From positions 1-49,216 of IMG/VR virus record IMGVR_UViG_3300010379_000009: a DNA stretch of 49,216 nucleotides; one strand, 5' to 3'. The position numbers were made by a program, and so were the translations under genes. The stretch's first letter is position 1, and the number at the start of each line of letters is the position of its first letter. The notes under the pieces were generated by a model that was not told where the DNA came from, did no database searches, and saw only the letters and a program-made list of their open reading frames with translations. This document shows, piece after piece, positions 7,076 to 14,990 of the stretch. The DNA is from a virus.

Positions 7076-7435
7076 CTACACGGCCTTGCGCGGCGGGTGG
7101 TGATCGATCCGCACCACGCCCGGGGGTGGCGCGCCGGCGTGCGCCTCGGTCCACCTGCGCGCCGCCCACGCCCACAGCAGCAGGCGCAAACCGCACCACG
7201 TGCCCAACACCCACCACCGCAAGAGCCACCGCCCCAGCGCGGCCGCGTGGGCGGCGCTGAGGCTGTGTTGCACGAGCTCGCGCCGCCCCGGCAACGCCAA
7301 GTGCACGTCCACGGCGTCGCCCGCGGTGACCAACGTCAATGACGCGCCGTCGGGCTCGACCACGCGCACCGCCCCGCGCGCCCCCGGCGGGCCCCCGGCC
7401 ACGATGCGATCAACCAGCCGGCTTGTGATCGCCAT
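7076..7435 (-). CDS. Small protein with probable membrane segment
   Basis: Encodes 119 aa. The N-terminal half is beta-like (VRVVEPDGASLTLVTAGDAV); the C-terminal half has a Trp/Leu-rich segment (about residues 75-100, WLLRWWVLGTWCGLRLLLW) that could cross a membrane, followed by a basic tail. The ATG overlaps the preceding gene by 26 bases. Function unknown; membrane position is inferred from hydrophobicity alone. Confidence 0.6.
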   Translation of the reverse strand: MAITSRLVDRIVAGGPPGARGAVRVVEPDGASLTLVTAGDAVDVHLALPGRRELVQHSLSAAHAAALGRWLLRWWVLGTWCGLRLLLWAWAARRWTEAHAGAPPPGVVRIDHHPPRKAV

Positions 7436-7937
7436 CGTACGCCTGCTTGAACGGGTCCCACGCCGAATATTGCTCGCGGTACTTGGGGCCATAGTCGTCC
7501 GCCGTGCGCGCGACTTTTCGATGCCCGCACGCGCACCGCATGATCACCGAGCCGTCGCGCTGCACCACGTTGTCGCCGCGCGCCATGCTGATGTAGTCGT
7601 GGCTGTTGTTGCCGTCCATGTTGCGCACGGCATCCTCGGTACACGGTCGCGGCGGGTCCGATTCTTCGAGCAGCGGCGCTTCGTCCAGGTTAGGCCAACC
7701 CTTACTCGCTTCTGCACGATGCGCGACTAGCTCTGCTGGCGTGAGCGATGCCACGTACTCCGTGGCGCGCTCTACAAACGCTTCATACGATCGTTGCTCG
7801 CGTGCTTGCAGCCACTCGAGCATGCTGCGCGCCCACGTCGCGTGGTCAACGCGGTACGCGCAGCCGGGGTTCAGACACACCACGTACACACCGTCTGGCT
7901 CATCGCGCAGTGCCACCGCGTGTTGCGTGCAACTCAT
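7410..7937 (-). CDS. Hypothetical protein with possible zinc sites
   Basis: Encodes 175 aa starting MSCTQHAVALRDEPDG. There is a Cys/His set at the N-terminus (residues 3-6 with C23 and C28 in CLNPGC) and an RCACGH motif near residue 138. The middle is helical and charged. ATG at 7937 overlaps the preceding stop as ATGA. It may be a zinc-binding regulatory or structural protein. Confidence 0.7.
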   Translation of the reverse strand: MSCTQHAVALRDEPDGVYVVCLNPGCAYRVDHATWARSMLEWLQAREQRSYEAFVERATEYVASLTPAELVAHRAEASKGWPNLDEAPLLEESDPPRPCTEDAVRNMDGNNSHDYISMARGDNVVQRDGSVIMRCACGHRKVARTADDYGPKYREQYSAWDPFKQAYDGDHKPAG

Positions 7938-8080
7938 CGCCGGCTCTTGCCCTTGCGGCGCGACTTGCCAGCTTTCGAAAGCGCGATCGCGACGGCCTGA
8001 CGCTGCGGTTTGCCCACGGCCATCTCCTTGCGAATGTTCCCCGACACGGCCTTCTTGCTCTTGCCTTTTGCCAACGGCAT
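7934..8080 (-). CDS. Small basic phage protein (KGKSKK...GKPQRQAVAIAL type)
   Basis: Encodes only 48 aa starting MPLAKGKSKKAVSGNIRKEM, with GKPQRQAVAIALSKAGK in the second half. This matches a common tiny phage/bacterial family whose pattern is KGKSKK, then Gly-(K/R)-Pro-x-(K/R)-Q-A-(V/I)-A-I-A (DUF6496-like). The role of the family is unknown; high positive charge suggests nucleic-acid binding. A GGGAGG site precedes ATG, and the stop overlaps the next ATG as ATGA. Confidence 0.78.
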   Translation of the reverse strand: MPLAKGKSKKAVSGNIRKEMAVGKPQRQAVAIALSKAGKSRRKGKSRR

Positions 8081-8094
8081 CGGAACCTCCCCCG

Positions 8095-8337
8095 CTACTG
8101 TAACCTGAAACGCAGCGCGCCGGGGGCGGGCGGCGTGGTGTCATCGTGGCACGCGGCCGCCTCGACGTACACGCTCACGCGGCGCTTGGTCGAGTACGCG
8201 TTCACCGTCACGTCCACCACGGTGCCCTTCTGCGTGAACGCCTCACGCAGCGCTTCCTCCACCTTCTCGCGCACGACGTCGGCGAGCTTGACCGACATGA
8301 TCGATACGCCGGTGGACGACGGCCGGCGCGGAGTCAT
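8095..8337 (-). CDS. Small hypothetical protein
   Basis: Encodes 80 aa from ATG at 8337 (ATGA overlap); an internal ATG at 8298 (MSVKLADVVREKV) is an alternative. A helix (VVREKVEEALREAF) is followed by two beta strands (TVVDVTVNAYSTKRRVSVYVE), an alpha-beta arrangement. No recognised family. Confidence 0.68.
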   Translation of the reverse strand: MTPRRPSSTGVSIMSVKLADVVREKVEEALREAFTQKGTVVDVTVNAYSTKRRVSVYVEAAACHDDTTPPAPGALRFRLQ

Positions 8338-8579
8338 CCCCAAGAGTGCTGCATGTCGAACAAACACATCTGCAACAAGCCCACGCGCCGCGCCGTGTCC
8401 ATGCTCATCGACCAATGCGTGTAGTACGTGTTGGCGTTCTTGAGCGTGGCCGTCACAAGCACGTCCGCAAACTCACCATCCTTGGCGCGCTTGAGTGCGG
8501 ACTCGAGCACTTCCACGATCTGGTTCTGAACGGTTGTGTCCTTCGACAGTTCTTTCAGATGCAGGATCTTGTCAGCCAT
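8334..8579 (-). CDS. Small conserved phage protein, paralog of 19475-19747
   Basis: Encodes 81 aa. Its pattern is a short helix with ALKRAKDGEFADVLVTATL, then a strand with WSMSMD and a helix ARRVGLLQMCLFDM. The 90-aa protein at 19475-19747 has the same order (ALRNADEYRVAIVIM, then EVEGVMYASLHDM). Similar small proteins are frequent in phages and have no assigned role. The ATGA overlap ties it to the next gene. Confidence 0.72.
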   Translation of the reverse strand: MADKILHLKELSKDTTVQNQIVEVLESALKRAKDGEFADVLVTATLKNANTYYTHWSMSMDTARRVGLLQMCLFDMQHSWG

Positions 8580-8979
8580 TGCCGTCGATGCCTTCCTCAC
8601 GTGCCTTCTCGTGCACGTTGTCATGACAATGCGCGCAGATGCTCACAATGTTGTTCGGGTCGTTCGAGTGCCCCTTGCGCGCCAACCACGGCGACTCCGG
8701 AATGCCGCCCTTATGGTGCACGCCGACGCCGCCGTTGGCCTCCTTGTCGCCGAGCTCGCCGCACACCTTGCACTTGAAGTTGTCGCGACGCAGCACACCG
8801 AGCACGAGCGACGGCGGCAGCCCACCCTTGCCACCGGAAGATAGGTACGATCCGGCGCGGTGTGCCTCACGACGGATCGCGCGCAGCGCGCTGCGTTCAT
8901 TCGCGTTCAGTCCGTCGCGGCGCGCGCGATCGCTCTTGCGCTGATCTCCCGCCACGACGCGTGCGAGTGCGGTGCCCAC
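8572..8979 (-). CDS. HNH endonuclease
   Basis: Encodes 135 aa. After a basic N-terminal region, the HNH fold is visible: CKVCGE, then VHHKGG, then NIVSICAHCHDNVHE near the end, giving the two Cys pairs and the catalytic His cluster. HNH proteins in phages are either packaging-associated nucleases near terminase or free-standing homing endonucleases. Here it lies far from terminase among small genes, so a homing or restriction-like role is more likely. GTG at 8979 is chosen with a short gap after the previous stop. Confidence 0.87.
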   Translation of the reverse strand: MGTALARVVAGDQRKSDRARRDGLNANERSALRAIRREAHRAGSYLSSGGKGGLPPSLVLGVLRRDNFKCKVCGELGDKEANGGVGVHHKGGIPESPWLARKGHSNDPNNIVSICAHCHDNVHEKAREEGIDGNG

Positions 8980-8987
8980 GGTGCCCC

Positions 8988-9332
8988 CTACTTTCCGAGG
9001 TACTGCTTCTTGCCGCTGGGCGCGATCTTGTACTTACCGCCTTTGGAATCCGTCATCGTGCCCGCGTTGTTGGGTGGCACCCTCGTCGCGCCCCCCGCCG
9101 CAGCTTTGTCTTTGGCAGCCGCGTGCGCCTTGTCGTTGCCGTGCAATGCCCCGGCATGCGCGACCGCGTGTGCTGCATCGTGTGGCGTCGCCGCGGTACC
9201 AGTCTGACCATGCGGCGTCGCGTGAACGGTGGCAGCCGACGGTGCGAGGTGCGAAGACATGGAACTCGACGGGTGCAATACCGTCACGGGTGGAGAATTT
9301 TTGCCGTAATACTTCTTAGCTGCACCAGGCAT
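8988..9332 (-). CDS. Ala/His-rich hypothetical protein
   Basis: Encodes 114 aa. The N-terminus has KKYYGKNSPP and the C-terminus GGKYKIAPSGKKQYLGK, with a long Ala, His and Thr-rich middle that is probably disordered. It starts with ATG at 9332, two bases after the stop of the preceding gene. Function unknown. Confidence 0.7.
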   Translation of the reverse strand: MPGAAKKYYGKNSPPVTVLHPSSSMSSHLAPSAATVHATPHGQTGTAATPHDAAHAVAHAGALHGNDKAHAAAKDKAAAGGATRVPPNNAGTMTDSKGGKYKIAPSGKKQYLGK

Positions 9333-9334
9333 TG

Positions 9335-9835
9335 TCAGTTCTCCTTCGCGGGCATGTTGGCCACGGCGTCTTCCACTGCGGCGGTCGCTTCGGGGCTCGC
9401 CATGGACACGAGGCGCTCCGGGCCTGGACCTCTGTCAATTTCGCAGACGTACCAGCTCGGACCTTGCGCCGCCAGCCTCTCAGCCATGGGCGTGCAGTCC
9501 TTGCAAGCGTACACCGTGTTCATTTTCACGTACGGAACCGGGGCACCCGCACTGTCCTTGAAGAACACCGTCATCGCGTGCACGCCCGCCGGGTCGAGAC
9601 GCTCGAGCATCTGGAAATGCGGGTCCTGCTTGCGCAGCTCGGACAGCTCGATAAACGTGCGGAACGTGGTCATCGGCCGGCGCCCGCACTTGCACTTGGC
9701 CCCCACGGGGAACGCGTACTGCTGGTGCACTTCCTCCGCGGTCTGCCCGCCGAAGATCTTGTCCCGATGGATCGTGCGCGCGCGCCGTTCGGATCGGTTG
9801 CCTTGGGTGCGCAGCGTCTTGGCTCCGGTGCTCAT
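9335..9835 (-). CDS. Hypothetical protein with zinc-binding Cys pairs
   Basis: Encodes 166 aa starting MSTGAKTLRTQGNRSERR. CKCGRR near residue 50 and ACKDC near residue 113 could form one zinc site. The N-terminus is basic. ATG at 9835 overlaps the stop of the HAD phosphatase gene as ATGA, so the two are co-translated. No family is recognised. Confidence 0.72.
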   Translation of the reverse strand: MSTGAKTLRTQGNRSERRARTIHRDKIFGGQTAEEVHQQYAFPVGAKCKCGRRPMTTFRTFIELSELRKQDPHFQMLERLDPAGVHAMTVFFKDSAGAPVPYVKMNTVYACKDCTPMAERLAAQGPSWYVCEIDRGPGPERLVSMASPEATAAVEDAVANMPAKEN

Positions 9836-10308
9836 CGCCGCGATGGTAGCAGGCCCCGCGGCGCCGCGTCGAGCACGGGCTCGCCGAACGTGTTGGCGAT
9901 CCACGACCAATCGTACCCCGGCAAAGTGGGATTGATCGACTTGTCATCGATAAAATAGTCTCCCAAGGGTTTTCCGACATTGCCTTCGTCGATCGCGTCG
10001 AAAACGCCCGGCAGCTCCGCCGCCACGAACCGGCGCATTTGCTCGAACAGCGCGGCGTTGTACGCCTGCACGCGCAAGCGATCGCGGTCAGCCGAATCCC
10101 CGAGTGTCGGATACTGGTACTTCCCACTCGGTGGCAGCGGATCAAGGTCCGCGTTGAACCGGCGCGCGCGATTGGCCCGGGCCGAGAAGAGCACCAGCTG
10201 GTGCCCGGCGCGCTTGAGCGCGAGCAGCCCGTCGCGCGCGCCTTCTTTGAGCCGCAACGGCGGATCGCGGTGCACCACGGTGCCGTCGAAATCTACGATC
10301 ATGATCAT
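9832..10308 (-). CDS. HAD-superfamily phosphatase/kinase-like protein
   Basis: Encodes 158 aa. Motif I is MIMIVDFDGTV, with both catalytic Asp residues, close to the N-terminus; motif II is LVLFSARAN; a Lys (GKPLGDYFIDDKS) with the acidic motif IV follows near residue 125. Length and order fit small HAD phosphatases such as 5'-nucleotidase-like or polynucleotide-phosphatase-like proteins; the substrate cannot be told. ATG at 10308 is selected because it overlaps the previous stop as ATGA. Confidence 0.87.
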   Translation of the reverse strand: MIMIVDFDGTVVHRDPPLRLKEGARDGLLALKRAGHQLVLFSARANRARRFNADLDPLPPSGKYQYPTLGDSADRDRLRVQAYNAALFEQMRRFVAAELPGVFDAIDEGNVGKPLGDYFIDDKSINPTLPGYDWSWIANTFGEPVLDAAPRGLLPSRR

Positions 10309-10724
10309 GGCTTCACCCACACCCTGTTACCCTCGACGCACGTCACCGTGTACGTGTGCCCGCCAGGGTAGGTACTGCTGGCAAGCGTGAGCTTCATTCC
10401 CGCCGTGAAGTAACTACCGACGCGCATCGTGAGTTGTATATCCGCCGAACCGTCCATCGAACCACGCAACTGTAGCGCAGCCAAACACATCTCGCGCGTC
10501 ACGTCTGGAACGAGTCGGCACTGAAACCGCTTGCTCATGCGACGTTGGTCGAGTGTGAGCACATTCAACGACAAATGCTGCCAAGCCCACGGACCGGCAT
10601 GCCCGCGCGTTTGAACTAGCCCCAAATCCCACAACGCCCCGAGGTGCCCATTCACGCGCCGCGCCTGCGCCTCGTACGGCGCCCACCGTTGCAACTGCTT
10701 GTCCACGCGCCGGGTGTAGCTCAC
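10305..10724 (-). CDS. Winged-helix-like protein of the second W subgroup
   Basis: Encodes 139 aa from GTG at 10724. The helix HLGALWDLGLVQTR followed by a long loop and RLVPDVTREMCLAALQL matches the next two upstream genes (10721-11116, 11113-11424). The C-terminal 45 residues add a beta-rich extension (GSYFTAGMKLTL and HTYTVTCVEGNRVWV). Overlaps on both sides (GTGA, ATGA) show co-translation. Confidence 0.72.
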   Translation of the reverse strand: MSYTRRVDKQLQRWAPYEAQARRVNGHLGALWDLGLVQTRGHAGPWAWQHLSLNVLTLDQRRMSKRFQCRLVPDVTREMCLAALQLRGSMDGSADIQLTMRVGSYFTAGMKLTLASSTYPGGHTYTVTCVEGNRVWVKP

Positions 10725-11116
10725 GGCTTTGCCTTAGGTGCCGCGATGCCCATGAGTTGCGGGAAAATGGCTTGGCGTGACATGTGGGACATTAGGGAAT
10801 CTTGCAACGCCTTGATCATCGACGGGTTGCTAGTGATCTGCGAAAAGTCCACATCACTCTTCGGCACCTCCATCACGGCCACCGCGTCCCGGCACAGCTC
10901 GCGCGTGGCGTGCGGCACCAGGCGCACCACGGTGACGGGCGTGTATCCCGGACTACGACCAATCCACACAGACTCTTCCAGCAATCCCGCGCGCACCAGC
11001 GCGTGCAGCTCGCGCGTAGTCACGCCCAGACGCGCAGCCTGCGTGGCCTCTGAGTCGTACGTGTGCAAACGTATCTCTGCCTTGCGTTCGCGACGTCTCG
11101 TCGTGGCCGAGTTCAC
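10721..11116 (-). CDS. Winged-helix-like protein of the second W subgroup
   Basis: Encodes 131 aa from GTG at 11116. A MerR/HTH-like segment ARLGVTTRELHALVRAGLLEE is followed by a wing with VVRLVPHATRELCRDAVAVME, the same order as its neighbours. The C-terminal 40 residues form a separate helical tail (SMIKALQDSLMSHMSRQ). A DNA-binding regulator is plausible. Confidence 0.74.
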   Translation of the reverse strand: MNSATTRRRERKAEIRLHTYDSEATQAARLGVTTRELHALVRAGLLEESVWIGRSPGYTPVTVVRLVPHATRELCRDAVAVMEVPKSDVDFSQITSNPSMIKALQDSLMSHMSRQAIFPQLMGIAAPKAKP

Positions 11117-11424
11117 GGGGTCACCGCGCCGAAAGTTTGCACGAATTGCGAATAAGTGTTGATGGCTTGCGCGACCTTCTTCTGGAACAAGTGGCCATGC
11201 CGCGGCGTCTGCATCACCGCCAACGCGGCGAGTGCTTGCTTGCACGTGACGCCGCGGACTATCCGCATGCGCGGTGCACGGTAATAGCGTGGGGTACCGC
11301 AGTCTTCCACCAAGCCGGCGTCCCACAACGCGCAGATCTGGTGCATCGTGATGCCGAGTCGGCTGCACTGCACCGTAAAGGTCGCCCACCGGTGCAGCCG
11401 CGACTCCCTGCGTCCGCGCTTCAC
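11113..11424 (-). CDS. Winged-helix-like protein of the second W subgroup
   Basis: Encodes 103 aa from GTG at 11424. SRLGITMHQICALWDAGLVED aligns without gaps with the HTH of the next gene, followed by MRIVRGVTCKQALAALAVMQ. A helical tail contains VAQAINTYSQFVQTF. The three-gene tandem run 10305-11424 appears to have arisen by duplication. Confidence 0.74.
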   Translation of the reverse strand: MKRGRRESRLHRWATFTVQCSRLGITMHQICALWDAGLVEDCGTPRYYRAPRMRIVRGVTCKQALAALAVMQTPRHGHLFQKKVAQAINTYSQFVQTFGAVTP

Positions 11425-11891
11425 TTCCGCCTGCCCTTCTTGGGCGGTGGCATCGCGGGAGCCGGCGCGGATTCGGCCAAGCATTCGCCTGGCGAAATCA
11501 CGCGGTACCTTTTCGTGGGACTGCCGCGTTGGATCACGCCGTCGAGCAACCCGCGCCGCACCCACTCCACCACCTTGGCGTACGGCACGCGGTACCAGCC
11601 CATGACCACGCCGGCCGTCACCCACACGTCCGCGGCGCTGAGGTTGTCCACCACGCGGTAGGTTGCGCCGTCCGGGTCCAGGTACGGCACGCCGGGGAGC
11701 GACGGCGACGCGCGCGGGGCCAGCGCCGCGTCAGTCTGCGCCTTGGCTTGGTTGAGCTGCTCCACGGCGCGCACCTGGCGCGTGGTGCGAATCAACATGT
11801 CCGTCTTGGGTTGTGCGGCCAGCCAGTCCCTAGTTGCGTACAGCGTTTTGCCGTCCTTGATAACTCGCGCGCTCACGGCAGGTGCTTCCAT
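11421..11891 (-). CDS. Hypothetical protein with possible winged-helix C-terminus
   Basis: Encodes 156 aa starting MEAPAVSARVIKDGK. The middle has VPYAKVVEWVRRGLLDGVI followed by KRYRVISPGECL, resembling the helix-wing pattern of family W. It ends in a Pro/Lys-rich tail (PPPKKGRRK). The ATG overlaps the previous gene by 19 bases. Function unknown. Confidence 0.7.
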   Translation of the reverse strand: MEAPAVSARVIKDGKTLYATRDWLAAQPKTDMLIRTTRQVRAVEQLNQAKAQTDAALAPRASPSLPGVPYLDPDGATYRVVDNLSAADVWVTAGVVMGWYRVPYAKVVEWVRRGLLDGVIQRGSPTKRYRVISPGECLAESAPAPAMPPPKKGRRK

Positions 11892-12091
11892 TTTAGCAAG
11901 GCGGCACGGCCACCACGGGATACCGCGGGGCACGGCTGCCGCGGGGCGTGAACCACGACAGTCCATCCGACGTGGGCGCCGTTGATTGTCGCAGAAACGA
12001 CTCGATGGCAGTTACGCCAAGCTGGCGTGAATTCGGTCAGTGATAAGTGTGCTGCCCGTTTCGTTTTGTAGATCACTCTTGCCTCGCTCAT
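11873..12091 (-). CDS. Small hypothetical protein
   Basis: Encodes 72 aa starting MSEARVIYKTKRAAHLSL. It is basic, with beta-like stretches (RVVSATINGAHVGWTVVV). ATG at 12091 overlaps the previous stop as ATGA. No family recognised. Confidence 0.66.
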   Translation of the reverse strand: MSEARVIYKTKRAAHLSLTEFTPAWRNCHRVVSATINGAHVGWTVVVHAPRQPCPAVSRGGRAALLKWKHLP

Positions 12092-12309
12092 TTGAGCAAC
12101 CCCAGCGCGTGCAAGTCGGCGCGGTTGAGCGCGAACAGCTCGACCGGCTGCCAGTGCGTGCGGTCGCGGCATTCTAACACCGCCACCTCCGCCCCGCGCA
12201 GCACGCGCACGTGTACCTCGGGCCAATGCACCCCGTCGTAATGCTTGCGCGTCAGTTCCGGCAGCGCGTCACGCATGTGCTCCCAGCTAATGTCGTCGGA
12301 CAGCGCCAT
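12088..12309 (-). CDS. Small hypothetical protein
   Basis: Encodes 73 aa starting MALSDDISWEHMRDALPEL. The order is helix, beta strands (VHVRVLRGAEVAVLECRD), then helix (NRADLHALGLL). It overlaps the preceding gene by about 23 bases. Unknown function. Confidence 0.67.
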   Translation of the reverse strand: MALSDDISWEHMRDALPELTRKHYDGVHWPEVHVRVLRGAEVAVLECRDRTHWQPVELFALNRADLHALGLLK

Positions 12310-12616
12310 TGCTGCGAGTAGATTGTGCGCGCGGCGGCCGTTCGTCGCAACGGCGGTCCTCCACGGTAACGTGGTACCCGAACGCGCGCAGCATGTGCGC
12401 CGCGTTGGTGCCGCGTTTGGCGCCGCGCACCTTGGCTTCCCACCGGTCGCCGTCGGGCCCCGCGGTGAAGTGGAACGGTCCGGTCACATACTCGCCACCG
12501 CACACCGCCGCGGCGTTCTGGCAGGCGTCGCGATCCACGTAACGCGCGCGGTGCACCACCACGAGCAGATGGTCGGACATGGCGCGCACGGTGGCCCTGA
12601 ACGTCGGAGTGCTCAC
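12287..12616 (-). CDS. Hypothetical protein
   Basis: Encodes 109 aa from GTG at 12616 (GTGA overlap); ATG at 12580 (MSDHLLVVVHRARYVD) is an alternative start. The main part contains beta-like strands and a Gly/Cys-rich middle (CQNAAAVCGG), and ends in a basic Arg-rich tail. No known motif. Confidence 0.65.
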   Translation of the reverse strand: MSTPTFRATVRAMSDHLLVVVHRARYVDRDACQNAAAVCGGEYVTGPFHFTAGPDGDRWEAKVRGAKRGTNAAHMLRAFGYHVTVEDRRCDERPPRAQSTRSNGAVRRH

Positions 12617-12858
12617 TGCTGCAACGCCAGCCACAACGCGGCAGCCGCTTGTTCGGGTGCAACACCGTTCGCCAGTCTGTACGCAAAACCGTGCCACTCC
12701 ACTAACCCGGTGCTTATCAAGTACGTGCACATTGAATAGGAACTTTCGTCTCCGGCGCCGATGTCTTTCCACCGCACCAGCAACTTGCCGTGCTCAACCT
12801 CACTGCCGCCCAACACGGCGCGAATGAAGTGCCCGGCATTGTACGCGCAACTTCTCAT
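12613..12858 (-). CDS. Small winged-helix-like protein (family W)
   Basis: Encodes 81 aa. The helix TYLISTGLVEW is followed by FAYRLANGVAPEQAAAALWLALQQ, matching family W and especially the next upstream protein (12855-13079), which also ends LWLAVQQ. The two are tandem duplicates with an ATGA overlap. Confidence 0.77.
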   Translation of the reverse strand: MRSCAYNAGHFIRAVLGGSEVEHGKLLVRWKDIGAGDESSYSMCTYLISTGLVEWHGFAYRLANGVAPEQAAAALWLALQQ

Positions 12859-13079
12859 TGCTGCACCGCCAGCCATAGCACGGCGTGCGCCTGCTCGTAT
12901 GTCGCGCCAGGTGTGAGCGCCCACATGTTGACCCCCACAAGCCGGATCATCCCGGCCGTGCGCAACGTGTTGATCAACCCCACGTCGCCCTGGCGCAACG
13001 ATGCGCGTAGTAAAGCGGCAACCGCCGCATCACTCCCCGCGATGCGATGCAGCAGGCCAAGCACCGTGTACCCTTCCAT
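12855..13079 (-). CDS. Small winged-helix-like protein (family W)
   Basis: Encodes 74 aa starting MEGYTVLGLLHRIAGS. INTLRTAGMIRLVGVNMWAL is followed by PGATYEQAHAVLWLAVQQ. It is the family W member closest to the portal gene, 18 bases past the portal stop, and is the tandem duplicate of the next gene. Confidence 0.77.
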   Translation of the reverse strand: MEGYTVLGLLHRIAGSDAAVAALLRASLRQGDVGLINTLRTAGMIRLVGVNMWALTPGATYEQAHAVLWLAVQQ

Positions 13080-13097
13080 CGCACGGTAGATTGCGCG

Positions 13098-14990
13098 CTA
13101 CGCCGCGCCGTTCGGGCGTGCGTTCGGGGGCGGCGTCTCCGCGTCCTCCACGCCGAGGATCTTTTCCGCGCCAGTCTCATTGGCGGACATGGTCGCTTTC
13201 GCGAACGTTTGCGCGTACTTCTGGCGGAACTGCGGCACGCTGAGATCCCCGTCCAGCTGCAACGGCGGCAGCCCCTTGCTCGCGCGGATCTCGTTGACCG
13301 TCACGAGGCCCGCGTTGATCTCGTATTCGAAGAACTTGGCCCCGGGCTCCGCCTCGGGCGCGGGCCCCATCATGCGTTGCGTCTCGGCATCCTCCGCCGC
13401 CTGCGCTTGCTTGGCCATGTCGGCCAGCATGGCCTTGGGGTCTTCGACCTGGAAGGTGGACGCCACGAAACGCGACGCGTGCAACGGGTCGACCAGCCCG
13501 CCAGACTTGGCTTGGTTGGCCGCCTGCGTGGCTTTGAGCGCGTCGTCCATCGTGGGCGTCTCGTACGGCGGCCACTGGAATGAGATCTCGCCGCCCTTGC
13601 CCAGCTTGCGTTCAATGATCTTCGTCTTTGTGGTGCCGTCCGGCTGCTCTTCTTCCTCCACGCGCGGCGGAATGCGCAGCACCGTGCGCGTGACGACGCC
13701 GTCCACCATGGCCGTGGACCCGTCCACCGTGCGCGCGGCGCGAATGAGCTTACCCAGCAACCGCTTGACGCCGCGCTCGGCGTACTGCTCGCGCAGCACG
13801 TCGGCCTGCTCGTGCATGGCAGAGTAGTCCTTGGTCACCTCGGTGGCGGTCTTCGCCGCGAAGTTGCGCGACTCCTCGATCACGCACCGCACAATGCGCA
13901 GCGCTTTGGCCTCGAGTCGGTCAGCCTGCTCGATCGCCGTCTTGGGCCCCGAGCCATTCAGCTCGAGGTACTGCGCCGTCTCGCCCGGGTTGAGCCGGAT
14001 GAAGCTGTCACTACCTTTGCGCAGGTTGTCGATCTGGTCCGCGGTCGTGACCACCAACGTCGGATCGCAGTTTGCGATAATTCCACGAGAGCCCTGAGAG
14101 TTCAGCAGATCCACCGTTTCAATCAGATCGAACGCCCCGTGGCAATCCGGTTCGCCGTCGATCTCGTCGGCGGTGTCTGTGTTCTGAATCCACTCGACCG
14201 GGCAGAACCCGAACCCGTGCTCCACCGTGCGCGTGGGTTGGCGGTTCTCGAGCGCGCGGCGCCAGTCCGGCTCGCCGCCGTCGTCGCCGGGCGAGATGCC
14301 CTCCCACATCATGTCCGCCTGCGCGTCGATCACGCGGCACGCCCAGAGCTCGATCTCAATGAACGCGCCGGTGTCCGGATCGCGCAGCCACTCGCGGTAC
14401 GGCCAGCACACCGAGATGTTCTCGAGCTCGCGCGTGAGGCGGTTCGTGAACTTGGGCGTGGTCCACCGCGGGTCGAACACCTCGAACACCGGCAGCCCGT
14501 CCGCGAACTCGAAGCCCAGACCCACGGCGCCCATGCTTCCGCCGAAGTCGCGCGCCGGGATCATCTGCGCCCACAAGCGGCCGGACTCGATCGCGCCCGA
14601 GAGCCAATCTTCGGTGAGCGCGTCTCCCAGCACGCGCACGCGCGGGTGCCGCCGTTGCGAGAAGAGCAGCCCCGTGAAGCGCTTCACGACCACGCGGCCG
14701 AGGTAGTACGGCGCGCTCGGGCGACGCGTGCTCAGTGGTGCCGTGCTCCCGCTGTAGTCCGTGAAGCCCGGCGGGATGTTCTGCCCCCGGCCGATTTCCG
14801 CGTCGATGATCGGGTCGCCATCCCAGTTGTGCGTGCGCGCGTCGTAGCACGTACCCTTGAAGTAACTGTACCGCCGCGAGAGCATGGTGCGGCGCGGATT
14901 GACCGCACCGCCGCCTTGCGTGATCGCCGCGCCCAGCTGGTTGGCGCCTTGGTTGGCCGCGCGCGGGTCGGTGGGTGTGCCGCTGCTCAT
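13098..14990 (-). CDS. Portal protein
   Basis: Encodes 630 aa, a typical length for SPP1 gp6-like portals of tailed phages. It contains an N-terminal head domain (YYLGRVVVKRFTGLLF), long central helices (EQADRLEAKALRIVRCV), the stretch KTATEVTKDYSAMHEQADVL, and near the C-terminus LVTVNEIRASKGLPPLQLDG, a pattern common to portals. The last 40 residues are acidic and Pro/Asn-rich. The portal forms the dodecameric ring for DNA entry and head-tail joining. Its ATG overlaps the stop of the tailspike gene as ATGA. Confidence 0.92.
   Translation of the reverse strand: MSSGTPTDPRAANQGANQLGAAITQGGGAVNPRRTMLSRRYSYFKGTCYDARTHNWDGDPIIDAEIGRGQNIPPGFTDYSGSTAPLSTRRPSAPYYLGRVVVKRFTGLLFSQRRHPRVRVLGDALTEDWLSGAIESGRLWAQMIPARDFGGSMGAVGLGFEFADGLPVFEVFDPRWTTPKFTNRLTRELENISVCWPYREWLRDPDTGAFIEIELWACRVIDAQADMMWEGISPGDDGGEPDWRRALENRQPTRTVEHGFGFCPVEWIQNTDTADEIDGEPDCHGAFDLIETVDLLNSQGSRGIIANCDPTLVVTTADQIDNLRKGSDSFIRLNPGETAQYLELNGSGPKTAIEQADRLEAKALRIVRCVIEESRNFAAKTATEVTKDYSAMHEQADVLREQYAERGVKRLLGKLIRAARTVDGSTAMVDGVVTRTVLRIPPRVEEEEQPDGTTKTKIIERKLGKGGEISFQWPPYETPTMDDALKATQAANQAKSGGLVDPLHASRFVASTFQVEDPKAMLADMAKQAQAAEDAETQRMMGPAPEAEPGAKFFEYEINAGLVTVNEIRASKGLPPLQLDGDLSVPQFRQKYAQTFAKATMSANETGAEKILGVEDAETPPPNARPNGAA

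Noticed and set aside
8862-9935. A 357-codon plus-strand frame
   Set aside because: Antisense to the HNH, Ala/His-rich and zinc-site genes; no coding pattern.
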